From positions 1 to 64,000 of the forward strand of contig CAZXPW010000009.1 in the NCBI GenBank assembly GCA_964643355.1: a stretch of DNA of 64,000 nucleotides, written 5' to 3'. This document shows, piece by piece, positions 32,206 to 41,328 of the stretch. This stretch comes from FEN-1350 sp964643355 (GTDB taxonomy: Bacteria > Planctomycetota > Phycisphaerae > Sedimentisphaerales > Anaerohalosphaeraceae). Under the pieces are notes generated by a model. That model was not told the origin of the DNA. It worked only from the letters and a program-made list of their open reading frames with translations, and searched no databases. The position numbers and the translations under genes are program-made. The first letter of the stretch is position 1. The number at the start of each line of letters is the position of its first letter.

Positions 32206-33000
32206 TCAGCCCAGCACGGGCGGTTGGTTGTCCATCGAAGCGGAATGGGCGGAGGCGTCCCCCGTGACGATCTGAATCAGGTGGCTGATCCCCAGGCGCT
32301 GCGCGCCGGCGGCGATCATCCTGTCCGCGTCCTCCCGGGTTGCGATGCTCCCGGCCGCCTTGATTTTCACCGTGTCCCGCACGGCACGGCGCATCAGCAC
32401 GACGTCCTCCACGCGCGCGCCGCCCGTGCCCATGCCGGTGGACGTCTTGATAAAGTCGACTCCGGCGTCCATGGCGATCACGGATGCGGCGATCTTCTCC
32501 TCCCGCGTCAGGTAGCAGGTTTCGATGATGGCCTTCACCGTCGCCCCGGCCGCGGCTTTCACCACGCCCTTCACGTCCCGGCCGGCCGCCTCGTAGCGCT
32601 TTTCGCGGATCGCCCCGATGTTCATGACCATGTCGATCTCCTCCGCGCCGTTGCGAATCGCCTCGGCCGTCTCGAACGCCTTGGTTTCGGAGGTCGTCGC
32701 GCCCAGCGGGAAGCCGACGGAGGCGCCGGTTTTCACGCCGGAGCCCTTCAGCTCCGCCGCCACCAGAGGAATGTGCACCGGGTTGACGCTGACGGCCGCG
32801 GCGCCGTATTCGCGGGCTTCCCTGCAGAAAGCCCTGATGATGGATTGGGGCGTGTACGCGCGCAAAACGGAATGGTCGCAGTACTTGCCGTAGGGCCTGT
32901 CCCGCGTAACCTCGGGCAGCACGGGCGCTTCCCGCTCGTTTCGGTCGACGTACGCGACGGCCTCCCGTATCAGCTTTTCAAGCCGTTCCTGTTCGGACAT
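32206..33000 (-). CDS. deoC: DeoC-family aldolase (deoxyribose-phosphate aldolase)
   Basis: The protein has 264 residues, the normal DeoC length, and starts after AAGGAG. Family motifs include KYCDHSVLRAYT near residue 40, VGFPLGATTSETKAFE, VKAIIETCYL, DFIKTSTGMGTGGA with the Schiff-base lysine, and KIKAAGSIATREDA, where the usual G is S. DeoC splits 2-deoxyribose-5-phosphate into acetaldehyde and glyceraldehyde-3-phosphate, but family members in sugar operons can cleave other phosphosugars. No other nucleoside-salvage genes are near. The operon instead holds an isomerase and dehydrogenases, so a different substrate is plausible. I use the symbol for family only. Confidence 0.85.
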   Translation of the reverse strand: MSEQERLEKLIREAVAYVDRNEREAPVLPEVTRDRPYGKYCDHSVLRAYTPQSIIRAFCREAREYGAAAVSVNPVHIPLVAAELKGSGVKTGASVGFPLGATTSETKAFETAEAIRNGAEEIDMVMNIGAIREKRYEAAGRDVKGVVKAAAGATVKAIIETCYLTREEKIAASVIAMDAGVDFIKTSTGMGTGGARVEDVVLMRRAVRDTVKIKAAGSIATREDADRMIAAGAQRLGISHLIQIVTGDASAHSASMDNQPPVLG

Positions 33001-33018
33001 GCAAACCGTCTCCTTTTC

Positions 33019-34059
33019 TCAGTTCATTTCCACGACGACCTTCAGCCCCTCGCGTCCTTCCGCTACGGCCATGGCGTCGCTGAATTTTTCCAGCGGGAAA
33101 TGATGGGTGATGATGGCGCGGACGTCGATCCTGCCGGAGGAGATCATATCCAGCGCCAGCCTGTGGTGCCTGGGCATGGCGCCGTGCGCGCCCAGTACGT
33201 TCAGCTCGCGGTAGTGGATCACGTTGCTGTCGAACTGGGGGATGAGCGTGCCGGTGGGCATGCCGCCGAACAGGCACACGCGGCCCCGTACGGCCGCCAT
33301 CTTCAGCGCGTCCACGTGGCTCTGGTACGCCGGCGTAGCGGTAATCACCACGTCCGCGCCCCGGCCGTCCGTCTCCTCCATGACCCGTTCCAGGTTGTTC
33401 TCCCGGCTGGAGCACACGTACACGTCCGCCTTCATGCGCCGGGCCAGTTCGATGCGGGTCTCGTTGGGGTCGATCAGGATGACTTTCGAGGCGCCCAGGC
33501 TGTGCAGCGCCGGAATCATCATGCAACCGATGGGCCCGGCGCCCATGACCACGGCCGTGTCCCCCGCCCGGACCCGGATGCGCTCCATCCCGTTGAGGAT
33601 GCATCCCAGCGGTTCGGCCAGCGCCGCCTGGTCGAAGGGCACGTGATCCGGCACGAGGTGGATGGGGCCGTTGCGCACCACGAAGCCGGGCATGACGCAG
33701 TATTCGGCGAAGCCTCCCGAGATGGTGTAGCCCACGCCGTTGAGGTTGAGGCAATAGGTGCCCAGGCCCTTTTCGCACATTTCGCAGGCGCCGCAGGGCG
33801 AATCGGCGCCAACCGCCACGCGGTCGCCCACCTTGAATTTCGTCACCTTCGGGCCCGCCTCGACGATCGTGCCGCTGATTTCGTGGCCGATCACCTGCGG
33901 GGTTTGGATCATCGGATGCCCGTTGTGGTAGATGCGGATGTCCGAACCGCAGATGGCGCAGGCCGCGACCTTGATTTTTACGCCGTCCTCCGGCAGGGGA
34001 GGGACGGGAACGTCCCGTACGGTAATGCGATTGAGTTCCTCGAATACTGCTGCTTTCAT
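33019..34059 (-). CDS. Zinc-dependent medium-chain dehydrogenase (sorbitol/threonine dehydrogenase type)
   Basis: This encodes 346 residues from the ATG at 34059, with AAGGA eight bases upstream. Catalytic zinc ligands lie in AACAICGSDIRIYH and VIGHEISG. Structural zinc cysteines are in CGACEMCEKGLGTYC. The cofactor site is VVMGAGPIGCMMI followed by ILIDPNETR, which suggests NAD preference. The substrate is likely a polyol or sugar alcohol, or a hydroxy acid. It lies between the isomerase-like gene (48 bases upstream) and the deoC-type gene (18 bases downstream), in a five-gene operon. Confidence 0.88.
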   Translation of the reverse strand: MKAAVFEELNRITVRDVPVPPLPEDGVKIKVAACAICGSDIRIYHNGHPMIQTPQVIGHEISGTIVEAGPKVTKFKVGDRVAVGADSPCGACEMCEKGLGTYCLNLNGVGYTISGGFAEYCVMPGFVVRNGPIHLVPDHVPFDQAALAEPLGCILNGMERIRVRAGDTAVVMGAGPIGCMMIPALHSLGASKVILIDPNETRIELARRMKADVYVCSSRENNLERVMEETDGRGADVVITATPAYQSHVDALKMAAVRGRVCLFGGMPTGTLIPQFDSNVIHYRELNVLGAHGAMPRHHRLALDMISSGRIDVRAIITHHFPLEKFSDAMAVAEGREGLKVVVEMN

Positions 34060-34107
34060 CGTTGCGTTCCTTTCATGCATGCAAAATGAGGCGATGCCCG
34101 CGCGTCC

Positions 34108-35535
34108 CTATCCGCGCCAGCGCTTTTGGAGCGCGGAGGCGTCCGGTTCGCAGGGGTCCGGTTCCAACCCCGGAATATACCGGCAGGCTTCGGTGAGCAC
34201 CTCGGCGCAATGGCCGTAGGCACCCGCCACGTGGTGGATGTAGGGGCCGGTCACCAACCTGCGCTCCCACAGCGGCCAGTCGTTCACCTTCAGCCATACG
34301 TACGTGCCGACCGTACGGGGCCCTTCGGTCGTGCTGCCTTCCCCCGTAAACAGCGAATACCGGCCGTTCATGCCGTCGAACCGGCATACGGTAATCTCGC
34401 CGTCCCGCAGGGGGTAGGCCAGGTCGCCCGTACAGTCGTTTTCGTGCGTCCAGTGGTCCAGTATGCACAGCTCCGTTCCGGGCTTCGCCAGCGACGGCGG
34501 GAAGGGTCCGCAGTGCCACAACAGCTCGGCGTTGTCGTCGGTAGGGTGGCGCACCGTGACGTCCGCGAAGAAGTGGGGGTGCCCGTTTCCGGCCGCCGCC
34601 TGCAGCAGCGCGGCGGAGATGGCGCCGTGCACGTCGGTTTCGCACGCGACGGGGAAGCCCTCGTCCGCCAGCAGGCCGTTTACGGCGCACGGGAACACCC
34701 GCAGCGTGCGCTGCATGGCCGTCCAGCACTGGATGGCGGCGCACGTCGCCCGGTAGCGGTCCCGCAGCTCCATAATCGCCAGCTTCAGCGAAGCCAGCCT
34801 GCGCGCCGCGTCCAAGGGGTCGGCGTGCCGAATGCTGAACCCCGCCGTCAGGCTTTGCGTCAGCGCCGCCAGCGCCTCGCCGTTCTCCGCGCGGATCCTG
34901 TCGCTGATTTCGGTGAGCTCCGTGATGCCCACGGGGATGATCTCCGCGCCGAAGCGCTCCATCAGTTCCCCCTCGTTGCAGGTTACGCTCAGGAAAGGCG
35001 TCGGGCGCGTGCCCAGCTGGAGGATTCGCAGCGTCCGCATCGCCCGCACGGTCTGCGCGACCCGGACGAAGCGCTCGAAGCCGTCCCGGAAGTACGCGCT
35101 TTCCGGATCGGTGTTGGTCAGGTAGGTGAACGGCACGCCGCAGCGGCCCAGCACCTTGCCCACGGCGAAGAGGCCGCACTGCGTGTCCCGCAGGCGCAGG
35201 CCGTCTGGGCCGGGCGCCTCGTCCCGCGGGCCGTACAGGAGCACGGGAACGTCAAACTGCCGGACCACCTCGCACAGCGGCCCCTCCTCCCCGAAGTTGC
35301 ACAGCGGAATGAACAGCGCCTCGATCCGCGCGTCCTGGAATTTGCGCACGATAACGGGGACGTTGGCATAATCGTACAGCAGGCCCTCGTCGTTGACGTC
35401 GTCGATGTCCGTGACGCTCACCGCCGGGCCCTCGACGATTCCCTTGATGAGGTTGCGGTATCGGCCCGCCTCCGTTTTGGAGAACATCGTCCTGCGCGAA
35501 GGGCAGTACCCCAACCGAACTGGCAATTGATTCAC
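34108..35535 (-). CDS. L-fucose/L-arabinose isomerase-family protein
   Basis: The protein has 475 residues. The GTG start at 35535 follows AGGAGG by ten bases. The sequence LRILQLGTRPTPFLSV, the following CNEGELMERFGAEIIPV, and a C-terminal half with HFFADVTVRHPTDDNAELLWHCGPFP match the fucose/arabinose isomerase superfamily. Those enzymes interconvert aldoses and ketoses using a metal. I cannot tell which sugar. It opens a five-gene operon with dehydrogenases and a DeoC-type aldolase. A ~47-nt upstream element is shared with the PfkB kinase operon, suggesting that isomerase, kinase and aldolase serve one pathway. Confidence 0.75.
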   Translation of the reverse strand: MNQLPVRLGYCPSRRTMFSKTEAGRYRNLIKGIVEGPAVSVTDIDDVNDEGLLYDYANVPVIVRKFQDARIEALFIPLCNFGEEGPLCEVVRQFDVPVLLYGPRDEAPGPDGLRLRDTQCGLFAVGKVLGRCGVPFTYLTNTDPESAYFRDGFERFVRVAQTVRAMRTLRILQLGTRPTPFLSVTCNEGELMERFGAEIIPVGITELTEISDRIRAENGEALAALTQSLTAGFSIRHADPLDAARRLASLKLAIMELRDRYRATCAAIQCWTAMQRTLRVFPCAVNGLLADEGFPVACETDVHGAISAALLQAAAGNGHPHFFADVTVRHPTDDNAELLWHCGPFPPSLAKPGTELCILDHWTHENDCTGDLAYPLRDGEITVCRFDGMNGRYSLFTGEGSTTEGPRTVGTYVWLKVNDWPLWERRLVTGPYIHHVAGAYGHCAEVLTEACRYIPGLEPDPCEPDASALQKRWRG

Positions 35536-35583
35536 GAAACGTCCGCCTCCTTCTCAGCATCTCAAATCTAACACAGCGGTACC

Positions 35584-35630
35584 CGGGAAACAATTTGTTA
35601 TCCTGACAGGCTTTTATAAAATACTGCCTC
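35584..35630 (-). promoter_or_regulatory. Shared regulatory element, copy 1 (isomerase operon)
   Basis: Read on the plus strand, the element contains GAAACAATTTG, TATC, TGACA and ends in TATAAAATACTGCC. It aligns over its full ~47 bases with 41074-41121, with one gap. It lies about 50 bases upstream of the GTG start of the isomerase-like gene. On the minus strand it contains -10-like TATTTTATAAAA followed by the conserved TGTCAGGATA and CAAATTGTTT segment. I infer a promoter with a downstream operator for one regulator of both operons. Confidence 0.65.
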
Positions 35631-35759
35631 CTCAAACGGCGCGCGCTTTCCCCGGCGGCACACCCCCGATAAACGCGTTTTGGCGGCAGGATTTTAGAGG
35701 GGCCGCCCCGTTTGCGAATGTGGCGAAAACCTGCCTGCGCGGCGTAATAACACAAACGA

Positions 35760-35794
35760 GGGCCGCCGCGCCTGTCCCCCGCGCGCGGCGGCCC
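35760..35794. terminator. Hairpin terminator downstream of the LamG gene
   Basis: GGGCCGCCGCGC (35760-35771) pairs perfectly with GCGCGGCGGCCC (35783-35794). A T-run follows on the plus strand. On the minus strand the tail is only weakly T-rich. It lies 26 bases past the stop at 35820 and separates it from the isomerase operon promoter. Confidence 0.7.
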
Positions 35795-35819
35795 TTTTTA
35801 CGGGGCGGTTCCCTTCGGC

Positions 35820-37340
35820 TCAGCGGCCGGTCTGCTCGCACTCCTGCGCGTAAAGCGCCGCCACTTCGTCGGCGTTCATCGCCACGGAGTAGATGCTGAA
35901 GTCGTCCAGCTGGGCCTTCATGTCCACCTTGTCGTAGCCAAGGTCGTTGAAGCCGGAGCCGACGCGTCCGGTCAGCAGATACGTGTGGTCCACGTCGGCA
36001 TAGTGGGTGGAATCGTTCTGCACGTTCAGCTTCTCCCACCGGCCGCCGGTGACCGCAAGGGAATCCTTGTCGTATTGCGTCGCCAGCTCGCCGTTGAAAT
36101 AGACGCTGACCTCGTCGGTGGATATCACGTACGACAGGTAAACCCACTGGTCGAAATCCATCCTTCGGCCGACGATCAGCTGGCCGCGGTAATCGATGTT
36201 CAGGTACATCGTGCCGTTCTTCACCACGCAGCAGTACAGGGCGGGCCAGGTGTCGCCCGCGTCGAAGCTGAACAGGAACTGGTCGCCGCCGGCCGTATTG
36301 CCGTCCGCCATATTCACCCAGGAATTGATCGTCAGCTCGTTTACGCAGTTGATCAGCGCGTTGTCGTCCAGCTGGATGTAGCCGCCCTCGCGGAAAGCGC
36401 CGCCGGGCAGGTTGAGCACGCCGTCGTCGATCGTCGCGCCGCCCATGAGCTGATAGCCCGTTTCCCCCTCGTCAAAGGTGTACAGGTGCCGAAGGCCGCT
36501 CGCGTCGGCCTCAGGCAGCGTGATCTCCGCCGCGCTCTGGCCTTCCACCGCCTTCGCGCCGATGGGCCAGGCCGCCGTGGGCACGGTCTGCGCATCGTAA
36601 AGCGCCTTGGCCTGCTCGTCGTCCATGGCCTGGGCATAGATGGCGTATTCGTCGATCATGCCGGCCATATCGTTTTGAAGGGCCGTGTTGATCGTATACG
36701 GCGGCGTGCCGACGAATCCGGACACAAGGTAGAGCTTGTCCAGCTCGTGGTAGTGCGTCGTTCCCGCGTCCAGGCCGTTGATCGTTCTCCAGCCGCAGTT
36801 TACGCAGGTCTCCGTGTCGCCGTCGTACGAAGCCGCCAGCTCGCCGTTGAGGTAGACGCTCATCTTCGTTTTGGAAATGCTCAGGGTAAAGTACGTCCAG
36901 GCGTCGAAGGGATAGACGGGCTCGGTATCCATAATGCCCCGGATGTCAAAATCGATGGAGATCTGGCCGCCGGGAAGCACGCAGCCGAAGAAGGCGGGCC
37001 AGTCGTTGGCGTTGGAAAAAGAAACGAGGTAGCTGTTGACCTGGGTATCCGAGGGGATATAGCTCCACATGGAGATGGTCACTTCGTCCTCCGTATCCAG
37101 AAGCGACATATATGGCAGCGACACGTAGCCGGTACGCATGTCTCCGCCCGGCAGCTTCACAACGCCGTCCTCCAGCACCGCCGACCCTTCCAGGGAGTAA
37201 TCCTCGTCGGTATCGTCGAACGTAAGGTGCAAAACGGGTTCCGCCGTGTCCGCCGTCTCAGCCGTCGCCGCCGCGAGCGCGACACCCAGCGAAAGCGCGA
37301 GCGCAAGCGTAAAGGCGAGCAGCATTTTCCAGATTCTCAT
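35820..37340 (-). CDS. Secreted protein with two LamG/concanavalin-like domains
   Basis: The protein has 506 residues. The start follows GGGGG. A signal peptide (LLAFTLALALSLGVALAAA) precedes two similar LamG-type jelly rolls, at about 35-240 and 275-500. Each starts with a LTFDDTDEDYSL or YTFDEGETGYQL strand and ends with a FSIYSVAM or YAIYAQAM segment. Such paired domains bind carbohydrates. No catalytic domain or wall anchor follows. It lies between the arabinofuranosidase gene and the isomerase operon on the same strand, so it may capture or present arabinan-type polysaccharide. Confidence 0.72.
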   Translation of the reverse strand: MRIWKMLLAFTLALALSLGVALAAATAETADTAEPVLHLTFDDTDEDYSLEGSAVLEDGVVKLPGGDMRTGYVSLPYMSLLDTEDEVTISMWSYIPSDTQVNSYLVSFSNANDWPAFFGCVLPGGQISIDFDIRGIMDTEPVYPFDAWTYFTLSISKTKMSVYLNGELAASYDGDTETCVNCGWRTINGLDAGTTHYHELDKLYLVSGFVGTPPYTINTALQNDMAGMIDEYAIYAQAMDDEQAKALYDAQTVPTAAWPIGAKAVEGQSAAEITLPEADASGLRHLYTFDEGETGYQLMGGATIDDGVLNLPGGAFREGGYIQLDDNALINCVNELTINSWVNMADGNTAGGDQFLFSFDAGDTWPALYCCVVKNGTMYLNIDYRGQLIVGRRMDFDQWVYLSYVISTDEVSVYFNGELATQYDKDSLAVTGGRWEKLNVQNDSTHYADVDHTYLLTGRVGSGFNDLGYDKVDMKAQLDDFSIYSVAMNADEVAALYAQECEQTGR

Positions 37341-37511
37341 GAAAAAATCCCCCTTCTCATTCTCGAGTCGTTTTGATTATCTGTCGCCCGAAAGGCCCGC
37401 CCGCGCGTCTCTTTTGGCCGCGATCCGACCCCGGCACTGCCGGCATGCGGGAACGGATCGCGCCTGAGAGCGCGTTTGCGAACGAATCCCTGCGGCGCGA
37501 ACATGCAGCCG

Positions 37512-39029
37512 TTATTCGCCGCGTTTCAGGCGGATCACGTTCCAGGACGCCTTGCGCAGCGTGGCCGTTACCACGTTGTCCGCGACGGAGGCGTTGCCGT
37601 TTTCCCTCGGGATCACGCGCTCCGGCTGCTCGGGCGTGTTGCCGTCGTTTACCGACGGGCTCTCCAGCACGGTGTGCCCGGTTACGCGGTAGCCTTCCAG
37701 GTCGTTGAGCTTCAGGGCAAGCGGCAGATCGCTTTCCAGGTTTTTATTCACGACGAACAGGGTCAGCTCGCGTTCGGTGTCGGATAGGACCGCGGCCGCG
37801 TCCACGAACGGCACCCGTTCGTAATCGGCGCAATCGTACAGGGGCGAGTCGACGCTCAGCGTGAGCGCCGTGCCGCGTCCGTATCGGGAAACGTGCAGCC
37901 ACGGGTAATACGTCGTGTGGCGGTAGCACCCGCCGCCGGGCAACGCGATAATCGGCGCCAGCACGTTCACCAACTGCGCCACACAGGCCATCTTGACGCG
38001 GTCGCAATGGTTGAGCAGGGTGATGAAGCAGCTGCCGAACAAAAGCGCGTCGAGCAGGGTGTAGTCTTCCTCGGACTGGGCGGGCGCGACCGTCCAGTTC
38101 GCGATGTGCCTGTCCGCCTCGTTGGAATGGTACCACACGTTCCACTCGTCGAAGGAAAGCCAGATCTGCTTGCGGCCGCGGCGCCGGGCCCGCACGTAAT
38201 CGCACACGCCCTCCATGGTGCGGATGTACTCGTCCATCGCTACGTTGCGGGCCAGAAAGGCGGGCGTGTCGCCGGACTGGTTGCCGTAATAGGAATGCAG
38301 GCAGATATAATCCGCAAAGTCGTACGTAAGCTCCAGCACTTCCCGGTCCCAGGCGGGATAGGTATCCAGGCTCGGCACGGCGCTGCCGCAGACTGTCAGC
38401 TCGATCGCGGGGTCCACCCGCTTCATCGCCTTGCCGGCCTGCGCCGCGAGCAGGCCGTACTCCGCCGCCGTTTTCTGCCCGAGCTGCCAGGGCCCGTCCA
38501 TCTCGTTGCCCAGGCACCAGTTCCGGATGCCGTAGGGCTTGAGCGAACCGTTGCCGATCCGGCGGTCGCTCCACTCGGTGCCGCCGGCGAAATTGCAGTA
38601 CTCCACCAGGTCCCGCGCGTTTGCGATGCCCTGGGTGCCCAGGTTCACCGTCATCATCACGTCGGTGCCCGCCTTGCCGGCCCATTTCATAAACTCGTCC
38701 GTGCCGATTTCGTTGGGTTCGATGATCCGCGCGGCCAGCTCCAGCCGTTTGGGCCTTGTTCCCTTTGGGCCTATGCCGTCCTTCCAGTCGTACCCGGATA
38801 CGAAATTCCCGCCGGGATAGCGGACGATCGGCACGTCCAGCTCGCGCACCGTTTTCAGGACATCGGCGCGAAAGCCGTCGGCATCGGCGGTCGGGTGTCC
38901 GGGCTCGTAGATGCCCGTATAGATCGCCCGCCCCACATGTTCCAGAAAAGAGCCGTAAAGCCGCCTGTCGACCGTCCCGATCCGGTAATTCCGGTCGAGG
39001 GTCATCCGCACATCCTGCCGTTTTGCCAT
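37512..39029 (-). CDS. GH51 alpha-L-arabinofuranosidase
   Basis: The protein has 505 residues, standard for intracellular GH51 enzymes. Key motifs are VRYPGGNFVSGYDWKDGIGP, WCLGNEMDGPW with the acid/base Glu176, and LSFDEWNVWY with the nucleophile Glu295. There is no signal peptide. The start follows AGGT by four bases. It cleaves terminal arabinofuranose from arabino-oligosaccharides brought into the cell, probably by the importer whose genes begin at 41329. It follows the AraC gene by 21 bases on the same strand. Confidence 0.95.
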   Translation of the reverse strand: MAKRQDVRMTLDRNYRIGTVDRRLYGSFLEHVGRAIYTGIYEPGHPTADADGFRADVLKTVRELDVPIVRYPGGNFVSGYDWKDGIGPKGTRPKRLELAARIIEPNEIGTDEFMKWAGKAGTDVMMTVNLGTQGIANARDLVEYCNFAGGTEWSDRRIGNGSLKPYGIRNWCLGNEMDGPWQLGQKTAAEYGLLAAQAGKAMKRVDPAIELTVCGSAVPSLDTYPAWDREVLELTYDFADYICLHSYYGNQSGDTPAFLARNVAMDEYIRTMEGVCDYVRARRRGRKQIWLSFDEWNVWYHSNEADRHIANWTVAPAQSEEDYTLLDALLFGSCFITLLNHCDRVKMACVAQLVNVLAPIIALPGGGCYRHTTYYPWLHVSRYGRGTALTLSVDSPLYDCADYERVPFVDAAAVLSDTERELTLFVVNKNLESDLPLALKLNDLEGYRVTGHTVLESPSVNDGNTPEQPERVIPRENGNASVADNVVTATLRKASWNVIRLKRGE

Positions 39030-39050
39030 TTCTACCTGCCCCCATCGTCC

Positions 39051-39923
39051 TCAGTCTGTGGTTTTATAGCGCTGCCGATACTCGGTCGGCGTGCATCCCG
39101 TGGTCTTTTTGAAGAGCGTCGCGAAATAGTATTCGTTGCTGAAGCCGAATTCCAGCGCGACCTGCTTGATGGGCTTCTGCGTTTCTACGAGCGCCTTTTT
39201 CGCGTTGTCGATGCGAATGGCGGTCAGCTTTTCGATGAAGGTCATCCCGCGGGCCGCCTTGTAGATTCTGGCCAGATGCCTGTAGCTGATGTTGAGCGAA
39301 TTGGCGATATCCGTAACCGTGATGTTGTTCATATAGAACTCGTTCAGGTAGAGCTCCACATGCTCCACGATGTTTTCCACCTTTTTCTCCTGGGTGATCT
39401 TCTCGGGAATCTCCTCCCGGTCCCGCATGAAGGACAGAAGCCAGTGGATGAGGATCGCCTGCTGGGAGTAGATCGGCTTTCCCTTCAGGTCCTCCAGCAT
39501 TTTGATGGTCTGGCTGGGGTAATCGTACAGGGAATCGGACAGATGCTCCGCGATCCGGTCGTAGCACAGGGTGCATTCGGCGCCGTTGGCCGTTTCGGGC
39601 GTCACCTTCTCCAGCAGGAACCGGATCGAATAGATTTCGCTGTCCGCGTCGTCCAGATAATGGCTGTGCGGCACGCCGGGCGCGATGATGGAGCATTTGC
39701 CTTCGGTCGTAATCAGGTGGCGGTCGTTGGCATAGGTGAAAAACATGCCGTTGCACACGTGCACGCACTCGTAGCACGGATGCATGTGCGCGCCGAAGGA
39801 AAGGTTGCTCTTTTTATTCATGACCATCGCGTCCACGATGATGAACCGGATGTCGTTGAAGAGCACCGGCCGCATGATCATGTTGAAGATATTGCTGAGC
39901 GGATACTCGCTTCCCGTTCCCAT
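39051..39923 (-). CDS. AraC-family regulator with cupin-like sensor
   Basis: The protein has 290 residues. An N-terminal cupin-type sugar-sensing domain (NLSFGAHMHPCYECVHVCNG, PGVPHSHYLDDADSE) is followed by two helix-turn-helix motifs: ITVTDIANSLNISYRHLARIYK and KPIKQVALEFGFSNEYYFATLFKKTTG, ending TPTEYRQRY. The start follows AAGGAGG. It lies between the PfkB kinase and GH51 genes in one direction, with gaps of 28 and 21 bases. It is the obvious candidate to bind the two shared elements at 35584 and 41074 and to control this whole locus. Confidence 0.9.
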   Translation of the reverse strand: MGTGSEYPLSNIFNMIMRPVLFNDIRFIIVDAMVMNKKSNLSFGAHMHPCYECVHVCNGMFFTYANDRHLITTEGKCSIIAPGVPHSHYLDDADSEIYSIRFLLEKVTPETANGAECTLCYDRIAEHLSDSLYDYPSQTIKMLEDLKGKPIYSQQAILIHWLLSFMRDREEIPEKITQEKKVENIVEHVELYLNEFYMNNITVTDIANSLNISYRHLARIYKAARGMTFIEKLTAIRIDNAKKALVETQKPIKQVALEFGFSNEYYFATLFKKTTGCTPTEYRQRYKTTD

Positions 39924-39951
39924 GGGGCCTCCTTTCGCCGTCGCTCCCTTT

Positions 39952-40944
39952 TTACAGGGCGTTGAAAGCCACCGCGCACACCTTTTCGTAGTTCAGGCCC
40001 TCGGCGCAGGCGCCCATCTCCTGAATGCAGAACGCCGAGGTCGCGCAGCCGAACTTGACCGATTTGTGCAGGTTCCATTTTTTCAGGATGCCGGTCAGGA
40101 ACCCCGCGTTGAAGGAGTCGCCGGCGCCCGTCGTATCCTGCACCGCGACGGGAATGGGGTCGCACTGGAAGGTATCGCCCGCGTTTTTCAAAAGCGCGCC
40201 GTTCTTGCCCATTTTGATCACGACGTTCTTCACCCCGCGCTTGAGCAGCTCGTCGGCCATCGCCTCGGGCTCGTCGCGTCCGGTGATCATTTTCGCCTCG
40301 TTGAGGCTGGGCATGAAGTAATCCAGGAACGGCAGGCAGGGGTTGACCTTGTCCCATTCCCCCTCCGCCGACCAGGTGACGTCCATCGCGGTGATCTTTC
40401 CTTTTTTCTGCGCCGTCTGCAAAAACCGGGCCGCGTTCTCGCCGTCGAACCGCGGCATCATGTACGTGCCGCCGATAAAGACGATCCGGCTGCGGGTCAG
40501 GACGTTCGCGTCCAGGTCCGCCGGCGTAAGCAGCTCGTTCGCGCCCCCGCAGTAGAGAAAGTTGCGGTCGCCGTTGCGCCTGACCAGGCATATGGCCGAA
40601 CCCGTGCTGGCCACGCGGCTCACCTTGAGGCTTTGTATGTCGATGCCGAGGGATTTCATTTTCGTCATCAGGAACTGGCCGAACGGATCATCGCCGATCT
40701 GCCCGCCGATCGCCACGCGGTTGTTGAGCCGCGCCATGTTGATGGCCACGTTGAGCGCGTCGCCGCCGTTGGCCATGCGCGTTTCTTCCACCTTCACGGT
40801 GTCGTCGACCAGGTTGACGCTCTCCACCGGCCGGACCAGAATATCGATGCTGGCCATACCGATGCAGAATACGTCGATATTGTCCTGGGATGTCGCAAGC
40901 GTAGTCAAGTTCTCCTCTTTTCTCCGGGTCCGTCCTCCGAACAT
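39952..40944 (-). CDS. PfkB-family carbohydrate kinase
   Basis: The frame gives 330 residues from the ATG at 40944, which lacks a ribosome site. A TTG at 40908 follows GAGGAG and may be the true start. PfkB signatures are MANGGDALNVAINMARLNNR near the sugar site, and DTTGAGDSFNAGFLTGILKK with the catalytic aspartate. It phosphorylates a free sugar or ketose with ATP. Neighbours are an AraC regulator and an arabinofuranosidase, and the promoter element is shared with an isomerase/aldolase operon. A ketose-1- or -5-kinase role is therefore inferred. Confidence 0.85.
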   Translation of the reverse strand: MFGGRTRRKEENLTTLATSQDNIDVFCIGMASIDILVRPVESVNLVDDTVKVEETRMANGGDALNVAINMARLNNRVAIGGQIGDDPFGQFLMTKMKSLGIDIQSLKVSRVASTGSAICLVRRNGDRNFLYCGGANELLTPADLDANVLTRSRIVFIGGTYMMPRFDGENAARFLQTAQKKGKITAMDVTWSAEGEWDKVNPCLPFLDYFMPSLNEAKMITGRDEPEAMADELLKRGVKNVVIKMGKNGALLKNAGDTFQCDPIPVAVQDTTGAGDSFNAGFLTGILKKWNLHKSVKFGCATSAFCIQEMGACAEGLNYEKVCAVAFNAL

Positions 40945-41073
40945 CGTGAAGATGATCGAATACTATATGCCCGGCCTTTTTTATCCTGCCATGCTCCGGG
41001 AGCACCGTTACGGCGGATTTTGTACGTTTCAATCCCTTTTTCCGCCGTTCTGTGATGAATATAGCATACGCCT

Positions 41074-41121
41074 CCCGGAAAAACAATTTGATATCTTGAC
41101 ATGAGAATATAATATACTGCC
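41074..41121 (-). promoter_or_regulatory. Shared regulatory element, copy 2 (PfkB operon)
   Basis: Read on the plus strand, the element contains AAAACAATTTGATATCTTGACA and ends with TATAATATACTGCC. It matches 35584-35630 closely. It ends in GCCATATGGC (41119-41128), a perfect palindrome that copy 1 lacks. It lies about 130 bases upstream of the PfkB start. On the minus strand TTATGA, a 16-base spacer and TATTAT could be the promoter, placing the conserved stretch just downstream as an operator. Confidence 0.6.
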
Positions 41122-41212
41122 ATATGGCGGTCATAATTCCGCGGTATGGCCGTTATCCGTATGGATTTCGGCTGGATGGCATAATTTTTCAAATCATTGT
41201 CCGATTTCTTGA

Positions 41213-41242
41213 TTGATCAAAACGGTGTATTCTTTGTATAGT
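41213..41242 (+). promoter_or_regulatory. Promoter of the ABC importer-GH43 operon
   Basis: TTGATC (41213-41218), an 18-base spacer and TATAGT (41237-41242) make a plausible sigma-A promoter. It is about 85 bases upstream of the binding-protein start. It faces away from the PfkB promoter, so this 384-base region is a divergent control region. Confidence 0.6.
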
Positions 41243-41328
41243 AAAATCACTATGGAACGCGTAACCGGATGCCGGCCGGTTGTGCGCGGAAAGAACCGAT
41301 CAACCAACGACCGTAAGGAGGAGTATTC

